Positions 1-6,748 of a stretch of 6,830 nt of DNA are shown piece by piece. The stretch is taken from contig DGWL01000023.1 in the NCBI GenBank assembly GCA_002396125.1, positions 1 through 6,830 of the forward strand. Direction: 5' to 3'. The stretch comes from Porphyromonadaceae bacterium UBA4259. GTDB taxonomy: Bacteria; Bacteroidota; Bacteroidia; Bacteroidales; Muribaculaceae. The stretch's first letter is position 1; every line of letters starts with the position of its first letter. The notes under the pieces were generated by a model, which did no database searches, had not been told where the DNA came from, and was given only the letters and a program-made list of their open reading frames with translations. Made by a program: the position numbers and the translations under genes.

Positions 1-1
1 G

Positions 2-802
2 CCCAATGTGCCAGGCGTAAACATTATTAATCGCATGCGTCCCGGCCTGAAGGATAATGTGGGTGTGCTGCTTGAGTATGCCAATCCGGCTATTGTTCTC
101 ACCGGCACTGCCGCCGATACCACCTACTACTTCGATGTGACTAATCCTACTCCCGAGGCTCTGCTCGTTGATAGCATTAGCCACACACTTGCTCGCGCGG
201 GTATTAAGTTGGGCAACAACCGCATCTCCATGAGTCAGCGTCGCTGGCTTCTTCTCACTCACCGCTCACCGCAGCTCACCGATATTATTACCTCGTTGCT
301 GGAGCGTAGCGACAACATGTTCACCGAGGCATTGCTGCGCAAGATAGCCCACAATAGTGGTCGTGAGCCCATTGATGCCGAGGGGGTTGCTGTTATCGAC
401 AGCCTCTTTGCCGCTCGTGGAATCGATGCAAGTGGAAAATTCCAGTATGACGGCAGTGGCTTGGCGCGCAATAACAAGGCGCCGGTGCGCTTCTTTGCCG
501 ACATGCTCACCTACATGGCCCCTCGCCGTTTTGGTTCCAAGCAGTTGCGCCTTGTTGACCTGATGCCTGTGATTGGTGTCAACGCTCGCATTGGAACTGT
601 TATTCCTGAGACTGCCATCAGCAATCATGTTGCGGTTAAGTCGGGTTCTATGCGTGATGTGCAGTGCTACGTTGGCTATTATCCTAACGACGAGCCGCAA
701 TATGCCTGGGCTGTTCTTGTAAATAACTGGCACGGCAGCCGCCCCAACCTCAAGAACATGATTGACCGCCTCTTGATAGGCATCTTCGACCCTGAGCATT
801 AA
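2..802 (+). CDS. D-alanyl-D-alanine carboxypeptidase/endopeptidase, PBP4 (DacB, peptidase S13) type, 5'-truncated by the window edge
   Basis: This is the C-terminal part of a penicillin-binding protein of the PBP4/DacB class. These periplasmic serine enzymes remove the terminal D-Ala from peptidoglycan stem peptides and cut D-Ala-mDAP cross-links. The reading frame is open to the first base, so the GTG at 8 is an in-frame codon, not a believable start. Counting from that GTG, the second active-site motif SxN is S101-D102-N103 inside RSDNMFTEALLRKIA, and the third motif is K211-S212-G213 (KSGSMRDVQCYVGY). The family signature DGSGLAR lies at 148-154. The first motif, SxxK with the nucleophile, must lie upstream of the window, along with the signal peptide. 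The 266 visible codons are a little over half of a usual 450-500 residue protein. The family is clear from motif order and spacing; whether this copy is mainly a carboxypeptidase or an endopeptidase cannot be told. It ends 119 bp before the next gene, which has its own promoter element. Confidence 0.93.
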   Translation, partial: PNVPGVNIINRMRPGLKDNVGVLLEYANPAIVLTGTAADTTYYFDVTNPTPEALLVDSISHTLARAGIKLGNNRISMSQRRWLLLTHRSPQLTDIITSLLERSDNMFTEALLRKIAHNSGREPIDAEGVAVIDSLFAARGIDASGKFQYDGSGLARNNKAPVRFFADMLTYMAPRRFGSKQLRLVDLMPVIGVNARIGTVIPETAISNHVAVKSGSMRDVQCYVGYYPNDEPQYAWAVLVNNWHGSRPNLKNMIDRLLIGIFDPEH

Positions 803-834
803 TGATGGTGAGAACTGGAAATTGCAGTATTTTG

Positions 835-853
835 GTTTTTTATTCAAAAAAAC
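835..853 (+). terminator. Weak A/T-rich hairpin after the PBP4 gene, possible terminator
   Basis: A perfect 7-bp inverted repeat (G plus six T, a 5-base loop, six A plus C) begins 32 bp after the PBP4 stop codon. It is almost wholly A/T, and no clean T tract follows, only CTCATTTTAGG. It could help end PBP4 transcription before the promoter element at 889, but such a structure also arises by chance in A/T-rich spacers. It is listed as a low-confidence candidate. Confidence 0.22.
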
Positions 854-888
854 TCTCATTTTAGGGTGCTGTGTATAATATTTTTTTA

Positions 889-896
889 TATGTTTG
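889..896 (+). promoter_or_regulatory. Bacteroidetes -7 promoter element (TATGTTTG) for the 922-4324 operon
   Basis: TATGTTTG is an exact match to the Bacteroidetes primary-sigma -7 consensus TAnnTTTG and is followed by C. It lies 25 bp before the ATG at 922, implying a leader of roughly 15-20 nt. No good -33 TTTG is seen at the expected 19-21 bp spacing, so its strength is uncertain. It is the only such element seen in the spacers before the plus-strand cluster, which supports one transcript across the four genes. Confidence 0.6.
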
Positions 897-921
897 CAAG
901 TTGAAACAAAGTTTTTAAGGT

Positions 922-1473
922 ATGAAAGCAAGCATCGAGAATTTGCTCACACAAGTCTACGAGCTCGAGGGACTGCTCTTGGTGATGCAGCGTCACAGCG
1001 ACGATGTGCCACAAGTGGTTATTGACCGATTCAAGGAAAAAGTGCAGCAGGTGACTGGCATGGCTGCGCTGTTGCAAGTGCCTGAGGCGAAAGTGGAAGC
1101 ACGGCAACAACCCTCTCAACCCGCACAGCAGCCCGAGCCTGCGGTAACTGTGCCGGTGGAGCCGGCAACTGCCGTTAGGCCACCTGTGTTCAAGGGAGCA
1201 GAGCCTGTCAAGAAAGAGAATGAGACTCCGGCTAAGTCAACGCGGCAGGCACGCGACTTGATGGCGGCATTTAGCATCAACGACAGGTTTCTTTTTCAGC
1301 GCGAACTCTTCGATGGCGATGCCTCTAAGCTCGATGCAACAATAGCTGCGTTGCAGTGCAAGCGCGATGTTGATGATGCTCATCTCTACCTTACTGATGA
1401 ACTCGGCTGGGACACGAGCAACGATGTTGTGAAAGAGTTTGTCAGGCTCATCGACCTGGGCTTTAAAGAATAA
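922..1473 (+). CDS. Conserved Bacteroidales protein of unknown function, two small domains joined by a Pro/Gln/Glu linker
   Basis: This 183-aa protein has no signal peptide or membrane segment, so it is probably cytoplasmic. Residues 1-52 look helical (IENLLTQVYELEGLLLVMQ, then DVPQVVIDRFKEKVQQV). Residues about 53-105 form a low-complexity linker rich in P, Q, E, A and V. Residues about 106-183 form a compact C-terminal domain with FSINDRFLFQRELF at 117-130 and an acidic helical end (DDAHLYLTDELGWDTSNDVVKEF, around 151-173). From memory, proteins with this NDRF-x-F-x-RELF block are common in Bacteroides and Prevotella as uncharacterised proteins; I know of no assigned function. The ATG at 922 is the natural start: it follows the -7 element by 25 bp, and the AAGG at 917-920 is too close to act as a good ribosome-binding site. 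The gene is 22 bp upstream of rsmI and likely shares its transcript. Reality of the gene is sure; role is unknown. Confidence 0.88.
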   Translation: MKASIENLLTQVYELEGLLLVMQRHSDDVPQVVIDRFKEKVQQVTGMAALLQVPEAKVEARQQPSQPAQQPEPAVTVPVEPATAVRPPVFKGAEPVKKENETPAKSTRQARDLMAAFSINDRFLFQRELFDGDASKLDATIAALQCKRDVDDAHLYLTDELGWDTSNDVVKEFVRLIDLGFKE

Positions 1474-1495
1474 AAGGCTGTTCAAGTAAAAGACT

Positions 1496-2260
1496 ATGGC
1501 AGGGAAATTATACATGGTGCCCACTCCGGTGGGAAATCTGGAAGACATGACACCGCGCGCAGTGAAGGTTCTGAGCGAGGTGTCGCTAATTCTTGCCGAG
1601 GACACGCGCACAAGCGCGGTGCTCATGAAGCACTATGGCATCACCACTCCCATGCGAAGCCATCACAAGTTTAACGAGCACGAAACGGTGAAGCAAGTGG
1701 TCGACATGCTTGAGGCAGGTGAGACTATTGCACTGGTTACCGATGCGGGCACTCCGGGTATAAGCGACCCGGGCTTCATGCTGTCACGAGAGTGTAGGCA
1801 CCGTGGTGTGGAGGTGGAAACCTTGCCGGGAGCCACGGCATTTGTGCCGGCTCTCGTCAATTCGGGCTTGCCGTGCGAACGCTTCACTTTCGAGGGCTTC
1901 TTGCCCGCCAAGAAAGGGCGTGCCACGCGTCTTGAGCAACTTGCTCAAGAGCAACGCACCATGATTTTCTATGAGTCGCCCATGCGATTGGTTAAGACTT
2001 TGGAACAGTTTGTCGACACCTTTGGTGCCGACCGCGAGGCTTCGGTGTGCCGCGAGATTTCCAAGCTCCACGACACCACCCACAACGGCACCCTTCGGCA
2101 ACTCCTTGACTATTTCAAGCAGCAATCGCCTCGTGGCGAGATTGTTATTGTGGTTGCCGGTTGCCCAGCACCACAGCAGGTTAAGGTAGATAAGTACGCA
2201 CAATTCAAGAATAAATATAACACTTTGCAACAAAACACTACTTGCGATGAAATCAGTTAA
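1496..2260 (+). CDS. rsmI: 16S rRNA (cytidine(1402)-2'-O)-methyltransferase RsmI
   Basis: RsmI transfers a methyl group from S-adenosylmethionine to the 2'-hydroxyl of C1402 of 16S rRNA, in the ribosomal P site, where it tunes decoding fidelity. The 254-aa product has the tetrapyrrole-methylase fold signatures of the family in order: LYMVPTPVGNLEDMTPRA (5-22), AEDTRTS (34-40), the SAM-binding TDAGTPGISDPG (82-93), LPGATAFVPALVNSGLP (110-126), FEGFLPAKKGRATRLEQL (132-149), YESPMRL (159-165), REISKLHDTTHNGTL (186-200) and RGEIVIVV (213-220). The core ends near residue 221. The last roughly 30 residues are a polar tail, and the longer C-terminal domain of E. coli RsmI (about 286 aa) appears to be missing, as expected for Bacteroidetes forms. 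The start ATG opens directly on the conserved N-terminus. There is no visible Shine-Dalgarno. Its last 14 nt overlap the lipoprotein start, which suggests coupled translation. Confidence 0.96.
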   Translation: MAGKLYMVPTPVGNLEDMTPRAVKVLSEVSLILAEDTRTSAVLMKHYGITTPMRSHHKFNEHETVKQVVDMLEAGETIALVTDAGTPGISDPGFMLSRECRHRGVEVETLPGATAFVPALVNSGLPCERFTFEGFLPAKKGRATRLEQLAQEQRTMIFYESPMRLVKTLEQFVDTFGADREASVCREISKLHDTTHNGTLRQLLDYFKQQSPRGEIVIVVAGCPAPQQVKVDKYAQFKNKYNTLQQNTTCDEIS

Positions 2261-3194
2261 ATTATTAATAGTTGCCCTTGTGGTGATGGCTACCAGCCTT
2301 GCTTCCTGCACGGGAAGCGACAAGGGACAGAGTAGCACCAGCAACGACCGGGAGAATGCCGCTCTGAACGATGAGAACACACTGCTGCGCGACTCACTTA
2401 ACATGGCGCGAGACTATATGAACTCACTCAGTTCGCTGGTTAATGAGGTGAGCGATGGCTTGAGCGAGATTAAGGAGATGGAACAAATTGTCTCGACAAC
2501 CAACTTCAGTCAGGAGACTACCGACCGCCGGCAAGAGCTGCGCAATGACATTTTACTTATAAAGAACTCTATTCAGAACCGCCAGAACCGCCTTGCCGAA
2601 CTTGAAGCAAAACTCACACGAAGCGAGGCAAGTAACCAGTTCTCGGAGGAAAACCGCCAGTCGATGTTGCAGACGATTGCCAACCTTAAGCAACAACTTA
2701 CCGACCAGCAGCGCATGATCGACAACCTCTCGACACAACTAGATGCCGCCAACACTAAAATCAAGAGCCTGAACCAGAAGGTTGACTCTCTCAAGGTTGT
2801 GAACACCACGGTGAGCAACGAGAACGTGAAAGCGCATCAAGAGACACAGAAGGCTAAGGAGGAAATAGTTAAAATCTCTAACGAGATGAACGAGTGCTTC
2901 TATGCCATTGGGTCGAAGAGCGAGCTTAAGAGCCACAAGATTATCGAGACCGGCTTCTTGCGCAAGACCAAGGTGATGCAGAGCAGCAATATCATGCAGT
3001 CTTATTTTACAAAGGCCGACAAGCGCACCCTCAACGAGATTAACCTTCATAGCAAGAAGGCGAAGGTGCTCACTAATCATGACAAGCAGTCCTACTCAAT
3101 CGACGATGTGGACGCTGGCATGAAGGTGCTGCGCATTCACGACCCCAACCGATTTTGGCAATATACCAATTACCTTGTTGTGCAAGTCGACTAA
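2247..3194 (+). CDS. Coiled-coil lipoprotein, possibly of the Cbp1 collagen-binding glycoprotein adhesin family
   Basis: This 315-aa protein starts with a lipoprotein signal peptide: K2 and K5, a hydrophobic core at 6-15, and the lipobox L18-A19-S20-C21, so the mature lipid-anchored N-terminus is Cys21. Residues about 36-215 are polar and rich in Q, N, E, K and L, in the manner of a long coiled coil (for example LAELEAKL, ANLKQQLTDQQRMIDNL, KIKSLNQKVDSLKV). The final 100 residues form a distinct domain with FYAIGSKSELKSHKIIETG (218-236), YFTKADKR (253-260), INLHSKKAKVLTNH (265-278) and an FWQYTNYLVVQV end. This layout resembles Bacteroides proteins annotated as Cbp1-type collagen-binding adhesins; that is recollection, not a search. 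D49-S50-L51 and D180-S181-L182 match the Bacteroides O-glycosylation sequon. It overlaps rsmI by 14 nt in the +1 frame. Lipoprotein status is firm, the adhesin role tentative. The residues after Cys21 (TGSDKGQ) are only weakly acidic, so surface export is uncertain. Confidence 0.85.
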   Translation: MKSVKLLIVALVVMATSLASCTGSDKGQSSTSNDRENAALNDENTLLRDSLNMARDYMNSLSSLVNEVSDGLSEIKEMEQIVSTTNFSQETTDRRQELRNDILLIKNSIQNRQNRLAELEAKLTRSEASNQFSEENRQSMLQTIANLKQQLTDQQRMIDNLSTQLDAANTKIKSLNQKVDSLKVVNTTVSNENVKAHQETQKAKEEIVKISNEMNECFYAIGSKSELKSHKIIETGFLRKTKVMQSSNIMQSYFTKADKRTLNEINLHSKKAKVLTNHDKQSYSIDDVDAGMKVLRIHDPNRFWQYTNYLVVQVD

Positions 3195-3205
3195 GTGCAA
3201 CCGCA

Positions 3206-4324
3206 GTGGACATTCTCATTGCTATCGACAAGTTCAAGGGATGCGCCACGTCGCGGCAGTTGGGTGATGTTGTCAAGCAAGCTGTTGTGGAACGTGAGCC
3301 CTCGGCTAGCGTGAAGATTTTTCCCATAGCCGATGGCGGTGATGGCACTGTGCAAGCCTTTAAGCAACTGCTGCACGACGGTGTGCGGGAGCAAACTGTG
3401 ATTGTTCATGCTCCGTTGAGTTCATTGCCCGATGTCGAGGCGCGCTATCTTTATGACCCTCAGGCTTTAACAGCCTATATGGACCTGGCCACAGCCAGTG
3501 GTCTCGCGCTGGTGCCGGCCGGCTTGAGAGACGCGATGCGTGCCTCCACTCTTGGCACAGGCATGATGATTGCTCATGCTTTGCAACAAGGCGCACGGCA
3601 CATCGTGCTAGGCTTGGGTGGGAGTGCAACAACCGATGCCGGCATGGGGGTGCTCTCGGCCTTGGGAGTGAGATTTCTCGATTGTGATAATCGCATTTTA
3701 AAGCCTTGCGGCGAGAGCTTGGCGCGTGTTAATGTCATCGACACTGGCGGCTTGAGCTCTCAGGCTCGTGAAGCGGAGTTTACTCTACTGACCGATGTGG
3801 TGAGCCCTCTCACCGGACGCACAGGTGCAGCGCGCATGTTTTCTCCACAAAAGGGGGCAACACCGCGGCAGGTAGAACAACTCGAAAAAGGAATGGTTAA
3901 TATTGCCGGATTATATGGTCACGAAGTTTCATCAACACCTGGTGCCGGTGCTGCGGGTGGGGTTGCAGCGGCAATGATTGCGGTGCTTGGGGCAAAGGTC
4001 AAGCCGGGAGCTCAAGAGTTACTCAAGATGGCGGGCTTTGATGATGCCTTGGCTCAGGCTCACCTGGTCATCACAGGAGAGGGTCGCCTCGATGCGCAAA
4101 CCCTGCAGGGAAAGGTGCCGGCTGCCGTTCTGCGCGCGGCCATGATGCACGATGTGCCGGTAGTTGCCGTGTGCGGCAGTTGCGACGACTCGGTCGATTT
4201 CTTGGGCGCGGGTTTTGCTCAGGTGATTCCGGTCACGCCTGCAGGCATGCCACTGGAACAGGCAATGCTCACCACTGTGGCCTTGAGCAATGTGCGCAAG
4301 GCTGTGGCAAGAATAGTTTTTTAG
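3206..4324 (+). CDS. Glycerate kinase, type 1 (GlxK/GarK) family
   Basis: The enzyme phosphorylates D-glycerate with ATP, feeding it into lower glycolysis; family members yield 2-phosphoglycerate or 3-phosphoglycerate and the sequence alone does not settle which. I place the start at the GTG at 3206, giving 372 aa that begin MDILIAIDKFKG, which matches the usual family N-terminus (MKI-x-IAPDKFKGSL). The longer frame from TTG at 3155 would add 17 unrelated residues read through the end of the lipoprotein gene. Visible motifs are DKFKG (8-12), PIADGGDGTVQA (40-51), GLGGSATTDAGMGVLSALG (136-154), TDVVSPLTG with FSPQKGATP (196-204, 212-220), PGAGAAGGVAAAM (245-257), ITGEGRLDAQTLQGKVP (289-305) and VPVVAVCGS (317-325). 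The length is close to the roughly 380 aa of E. coli GarK. It is the last gene of the operon, 11 nt after the lipoprotein stop. No glycerate-producing reductase or transporter lies in the window, so the source of its substrate is not visible. Confidence 0.95.
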   Translation: MDILIAIDKFKGCATSRQLGDVVKQAVVEREPSASVKIFPIADGGDGTVQAFKQLLHDGVREQTVIVHAPLSSLPDVEARYLYDPQALTAYMDLATASGLALVPAGLRDAMRASTLGTGMMIAHALQQGARHIVLGLGGSATTDAGMGVLSALGVRFLDCDNRILKPCGESLARVNVIDTGGLSSQAREAEFTLLTDVVSPLTGRTGAARMFSPQKGATPRQVEQLEKGMVNIAGLYGHEVSSTPGAGAAGGVAAAMIAVLGAKVKPGAQELLKMAGFDDALAQAHLVITGEGRLDAQTLQGKVPAAVLRAAMMHDVPVVAVCGSCDDSVDFLGAGFAQVIPVTPAGMPLEQAMLTTVALSNVRKAVARIVF

Positions 4325-4339
4325 TTATGCCGCAATTGT

Positions 4340-5338
4340 CTATTGCTCCCGGTCAAGCGCGGGGAGAATGTCGTTTTCGATGTGATTAAGGATGTCGTTT
4401 AGTTCGGCCTGAGTGTTGGCGCGAAGCATGGCGATGCGTGTGTCGCGGAAATTCTTGATGCCCTTGAACAGGGGTGTGGCGGCGAGGTGGCGGCGAATGT
4501 GGAGAATGCCGCGATACTCGTCGATGCGGTCGATACTCTCGTTGATTTGGCGGCGAATCAGCTCCATCTTCTCGTGGCGAGTGATAGTGGGTAAGGTGCC
4601 GTGAAGCAGATAATGTTTCATCTCCCTGAAAACCCATGGGCACCCTATTGAGGCACGACCCACCATGATGCCGTCAACGCCGTAGCGGTCGTAGTAGAGT
4701 GCCAGTTTCTCGGCACTGGTGATATCACCGTTGCCAATTATTGGAATTGCCATGCGTGGATTGTTTTTCACCTCGCCAATGAGAGTCCAGTCGGCCTCAC
4801 CGTTATACATCTGTGAGCGCGTGCGGCCATGGATAGTGAGAGCCTTGATGCCACAATCTTGCAACTGCTCGGCAAGATCAACAATTATCTTGCTGTTGCA
4901 GTCCCAGCCCAGGCGGGTCTTGGCGGTGACGGGCACATCGACGGCCTTAACCACCTCGCGGGTGATTTCGAGCATTAACGGAACATTGCGAAGCAAGCCG
5001 GCACCTGCCCCCTTGCGAGCAACTTTCTTCACAGGGCAGCCAAAGTTAAGGTCAATCACGTCGGGTTTCGCTTCCTGCGCTATGCGGGCGGCCTCAACCA
5101 TGGGTTCCACTTCGCGGCCGTAAATTTGAATTGCCGCCGGTCGCTCACCGGGATTGATTATCATCTTGCGCAAGGTGCTGTCGATGTTGCGAATCACGGC
5201 ATCGGCGCTCACAAACTCGGTGTAGACCATATCGGCCCCCTGCTCGCGGCAAATGCGACGAAACGACAAGTCGGTAACGTCTTCCATTGGCGCCAGCATC
5301 ACCGGTCTATTGCCCAAATCAATGTTCCCTATTTTCAT
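4340..5338 (-). CDS. dusB: tRNA dihydrouridine synthase, DusB type
   Basis: This flavin-dependent enzyme reduces uridine to dihydrouridine in the D-loop of tRNA using NADPH; E. coli DusB acts at U17. The 332-aa product has every hallmark: an N-terminal FMN-barrel start PVMLAPMEDVTDLSFRRICR (12-31), YTEFVSADA (39-47), QIYGRE (71-76), the catalytic cysteine C101 in NFGCPVKKVARKGAGAGLL (98-116), K140 in TAKTRLGWD (138-146), H170 in IHGRTRSQMYNGEADW (169-184), the phosphate-binding GNGDI (202-206) and MVGRASIGCPWVF (225-237), then the all-helical tRNA-recognition domain (about 245-332). The length fits DusB (about 320 aa). The ATG at 5338 starts directly on the conserved N-terminus, with a -7 element 20 bp upstream. 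It converges with the glycerate kinase gene, 15 bp apart. The Dus family is certain. DusB is preferred over DusA or DusC from the NFGCPVKKV and TRLGWD segments; the actual target position in this organism is inferred. Confidence 0.94.
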   Translation of the reverse strand: MKIGNIDLGNRPVMLAPMEDVTDLSFRRICREQGADMVYTEFVSADAVIRNIDSTLRKMIINPGERPAAIQIYGREVEPMVEAARIAQEAKPDVIDLNFGCPVKKVARKGAGAGLLRNVPLMLEITREVVKAVDVPVTAKTRLGWDCNSKIIVDLAEQLQDCGIKALTIHGRTRSQMYNGEADWTLIGEVKNNPRMAIPIIGNGDITSAEKLALYYDRYGVDGIMVGRASIGCPWVFREMKHYLLHGTLPTITRHEKMELIRRQINESIDRIDEYRGILHIRRHLAATPLFKGIKNFRDTRIAMLRANTQAELNDILNHIENDILPALDREQ

Positions 5339-5358
5339 TAGTCGTGAATTTTTTGCTG

Positions 5359-5366
5359 CAAATTTA
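5359..5366 (-). promoter_or_regulatory. Bacteroidetes -7 promoter element (TAAATTTG) for dusB
   Basis: Read on the minus strand this is TAAATTTG followed by C, an exact TAnnTTTG match, 20 bp before the dusB ATG. The implied leader is only about 14 nt. No TTTG or TTG is present at the usual 19-21 bp spacing; the nearest TTG (5399-5397) is about 30 bp away. The promoter call therefore rests on the -7 element and its position. Confidence 0.6.
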
Positions 5367-5396
5367 CTACAAAATACCGATGTGTAGTTGTTATAT

Positions 5397-5409
5397 CAAG
5401 TAAAACTTG
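5397..5409 (-). terminator. Short perfect hairpin after the MATE gene, possible terminator
   Basis: CAAGT and ACTTG form a perfect 5-bp inverted repeat around a 3-base loop, starting 6 bp after the MATE stop codon on the minus strand. It is the only stem close to that 3' end. It has no following T tract on the minus strand and only two G:C pairs, so it may be a chance structure, and dusB may receive some readthrough from the MATE gene. Confidence 0.22.
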
Positions 5410-5415
5410 GGTGTC

Positions 5416-6726
5416 TCAGTCCATCTTTTTCCACTTTACCGACCATAGGGCGCTCTGCACCAGGCTACGAGTGGCAAGAAACCCCATGAAAGCTATCCAC
5501 AGGGCATGGTTGCCCCAGGCGGTGGGCAGGGAAAAATAGAGGGCGAAGAACGCGGCGCAGGCAGTGACAACAGCGATGAGCATGCCGCGAGTGGCCGTCA
5601 CGCCAATGAACACCCCGTCCCACACAAAGGCCACCATGCTCACCACCGGCACCAATGAGCACCACCAGTGATAGCGCATGGCCTCGTTTACGACAACGCT
5701 GTCGCTGGTGAAGAGCGAAAAGATGGAGTGGGGGAATACGCTATAGGCCAAGACAAAGATTGCGGTGACGGCAGCACTCCACACGAAAAGCCACCGCACG
5801 CAACGGTGCATGCTTGGGTAGTTGCGAGCGCCAAAGTATTTGCCGGCTACGGCCTCGCCGGCAAAGGCGATGCCATCCATGAAATAGCTGTAGAGGTGAA
5901 ACAATTGCTGCATCATGGTGTTCACTGCAAGCACTAAGTCGCCGCCACGGGCTCCTGCACGAATGAAGTACATGTTCACCACGAGCATGAAGATACAGCG
6001 CACAAAAATGTCGCCACTCACCTTGAAGAAACGGCCGCTACCCTTGAGCTTGAAGGCCCTGACGATGCGCACGCTGCGTGCAATGCCGGCAAAGCGCTTG
6101 CGCACTCGCCAGAGGGCATAAATCACGCCCACCCACACCGAGACCAGCGTGCCCAGCGCAATGCCCTTGAATCCCAGGCCAAGGCCATAGACGGCAATAA
6201 TACTAATCACCACATTGAGGACATTGACGCCAATTGAGATGAGCATGGGGCTGCGCGAGTCTTGCATGCCCAGCAACCACCCTTTGAGCGACATGGTGAG
6301 TAGCACGGCGGGCGCTCCCCACACCACTATCATGAAATAGGTTGAGGCAAGCGATGCCACTGCCGCCGAGGGGCTCATGATTGCCAGCAGTAGCCACCGC
6401 AACGGCTCCTGCAGTAGCACCATTGCTGCACCGGCAATCAAAGCGATGGCACTTGAGCGCTCGAGGGTGCTGATTTGAGCCTGGAGTGAGCCGCTGCCGA
6501 AGGCTTGTGCCGTGAGTCCCGACGTTCCCATGCGCAGGAAGCCGAAATTCCAGTATAGCACGTTCATCATCATTGCTCCCACAGCCACTGCGCCAATGAA
6601 TTGCGGTGCTCCCAGGTGGCCCGCTATGCCAGTGTCGAGCAGTCCCAGCAGTGGCTCGGCAATGTTGGCAACAATGGCGGGGAGAGAGATGCTCAATATT
6701 TCACGATTAATTTTAGAGATGCGCAT
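5416..6726 (-). CDS. MATE family efflux transporter, DinF-like
   Basis: This 436-aa inner-membrane protein belongs to the multidrug and toxic compound extrusion family, which exports organic cations and other compounds using a Na+ or H+ gradient. It closely fits the DinF branch: SLPAIVANIAEPLLGLLDTG (14-33) followed by IAGHLG, and NFGFLRMGTSGLTAQAFG (60-77). About twelve hydrophobic segments can be seen, roughly at 12-32, 42-62, 92-112, 130-150, 162-182, 186-206, 236-256, 268-294, 312-332, 354-376, 380-400 and 404-428. They form two six-helix halves joined by the basic loop with RVRKRFAGIARSVRIVRAFK (207-226). Other conserved pieces are GWLLGMQDSRSPM (149-161), with its LLGMQDSR core, and MDGIAFAGEAVAGKYFGARN (283-302). 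Length is normal (about 440 aa). The ATG at 6726 lies 22 bp downstream of a -7 element. The family is sure; the substrate cannot be read from sequence. It is the first gene of a minus-strand pair with dusB, 77 bp apart. Confidence 0.94.
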   Translation of the reverse strand: MRISKINREILSISLPAIVANIAEPLLGLLDTGIAGHLGAPQFIGAVAVGAMMMNVLYWNFGFLRMGTSGLTAQAFGSGSLQAQISTLERSSAIALIAGAAMVLLQEPLRWLLLAIMSPSAAVASLASTYFMIVVWGAPAVLLTMSLKGWLLGMQDSRSPMLISIGVNVLNVVISIIAVYGLGLGFKGIALGTLVSVWVGVIYALWRVRKRFAGIARSVRIVRAFKLKGSGRFFKVSGDIFVRCIFMLVVNMYFIRAGARGGDLVLAVNTMMQQLFHLYSYFMDGIAFAGEAVAGKYFGARNYPSMHRCVRWLFVWSAAVTAIFVLAYSVFPHSIFSLFTSDSVVVNEAMRYHWWCSLVPVVSMVAFVWDGVFIGVTATRGMLIAVVTACAAFFALYFSLPTAWGNHALWIAFMGFLATRSLVQSALWSVKWKKMD

Positions 6727-6748
6727 GATTTACTTGATATTTGTGCCG

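Noticed and set aside
266..931. Minus-strand open frame of 221 codons opposite the PBP4 gene
   Set aside because: It lies opposite a gene with SDN and KSG active-site motifs and shows no recognisable family; its first part is made of spacer sequence. It is a shadow frame.
1129..1240. Pro/Gln/Glu-rich stretch in the 183-aa protein as a repeat array
   Set aside because: The bases show no regular repeating unit; it is a low-complexity linker, not a tandem repeat.
1784..2404. Minus-strand open frame of 206 codons across the rsmI and lipoprotein junction
   Set aside because: It is antisense to two well-supported genes, with no recognisable motifs and a composition (Leu/Val/Ser rich) typical of reverse-strand reading.
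4346..4366. CTCCC/GGGAG stem near the 3' end of dusB as a bidirectional terminator
   Set aside because: It has only five pairs with an 11-base loop and no T tract on either strand, and it lies in coding sequence of dusB.
4719..5123. Plus-strand open frame of 134 codons within dusB
   Set aside because: It is antisense to the catalytic region of dusB, with low-information Ser/Arg/Thr-rich sequence and no family match.
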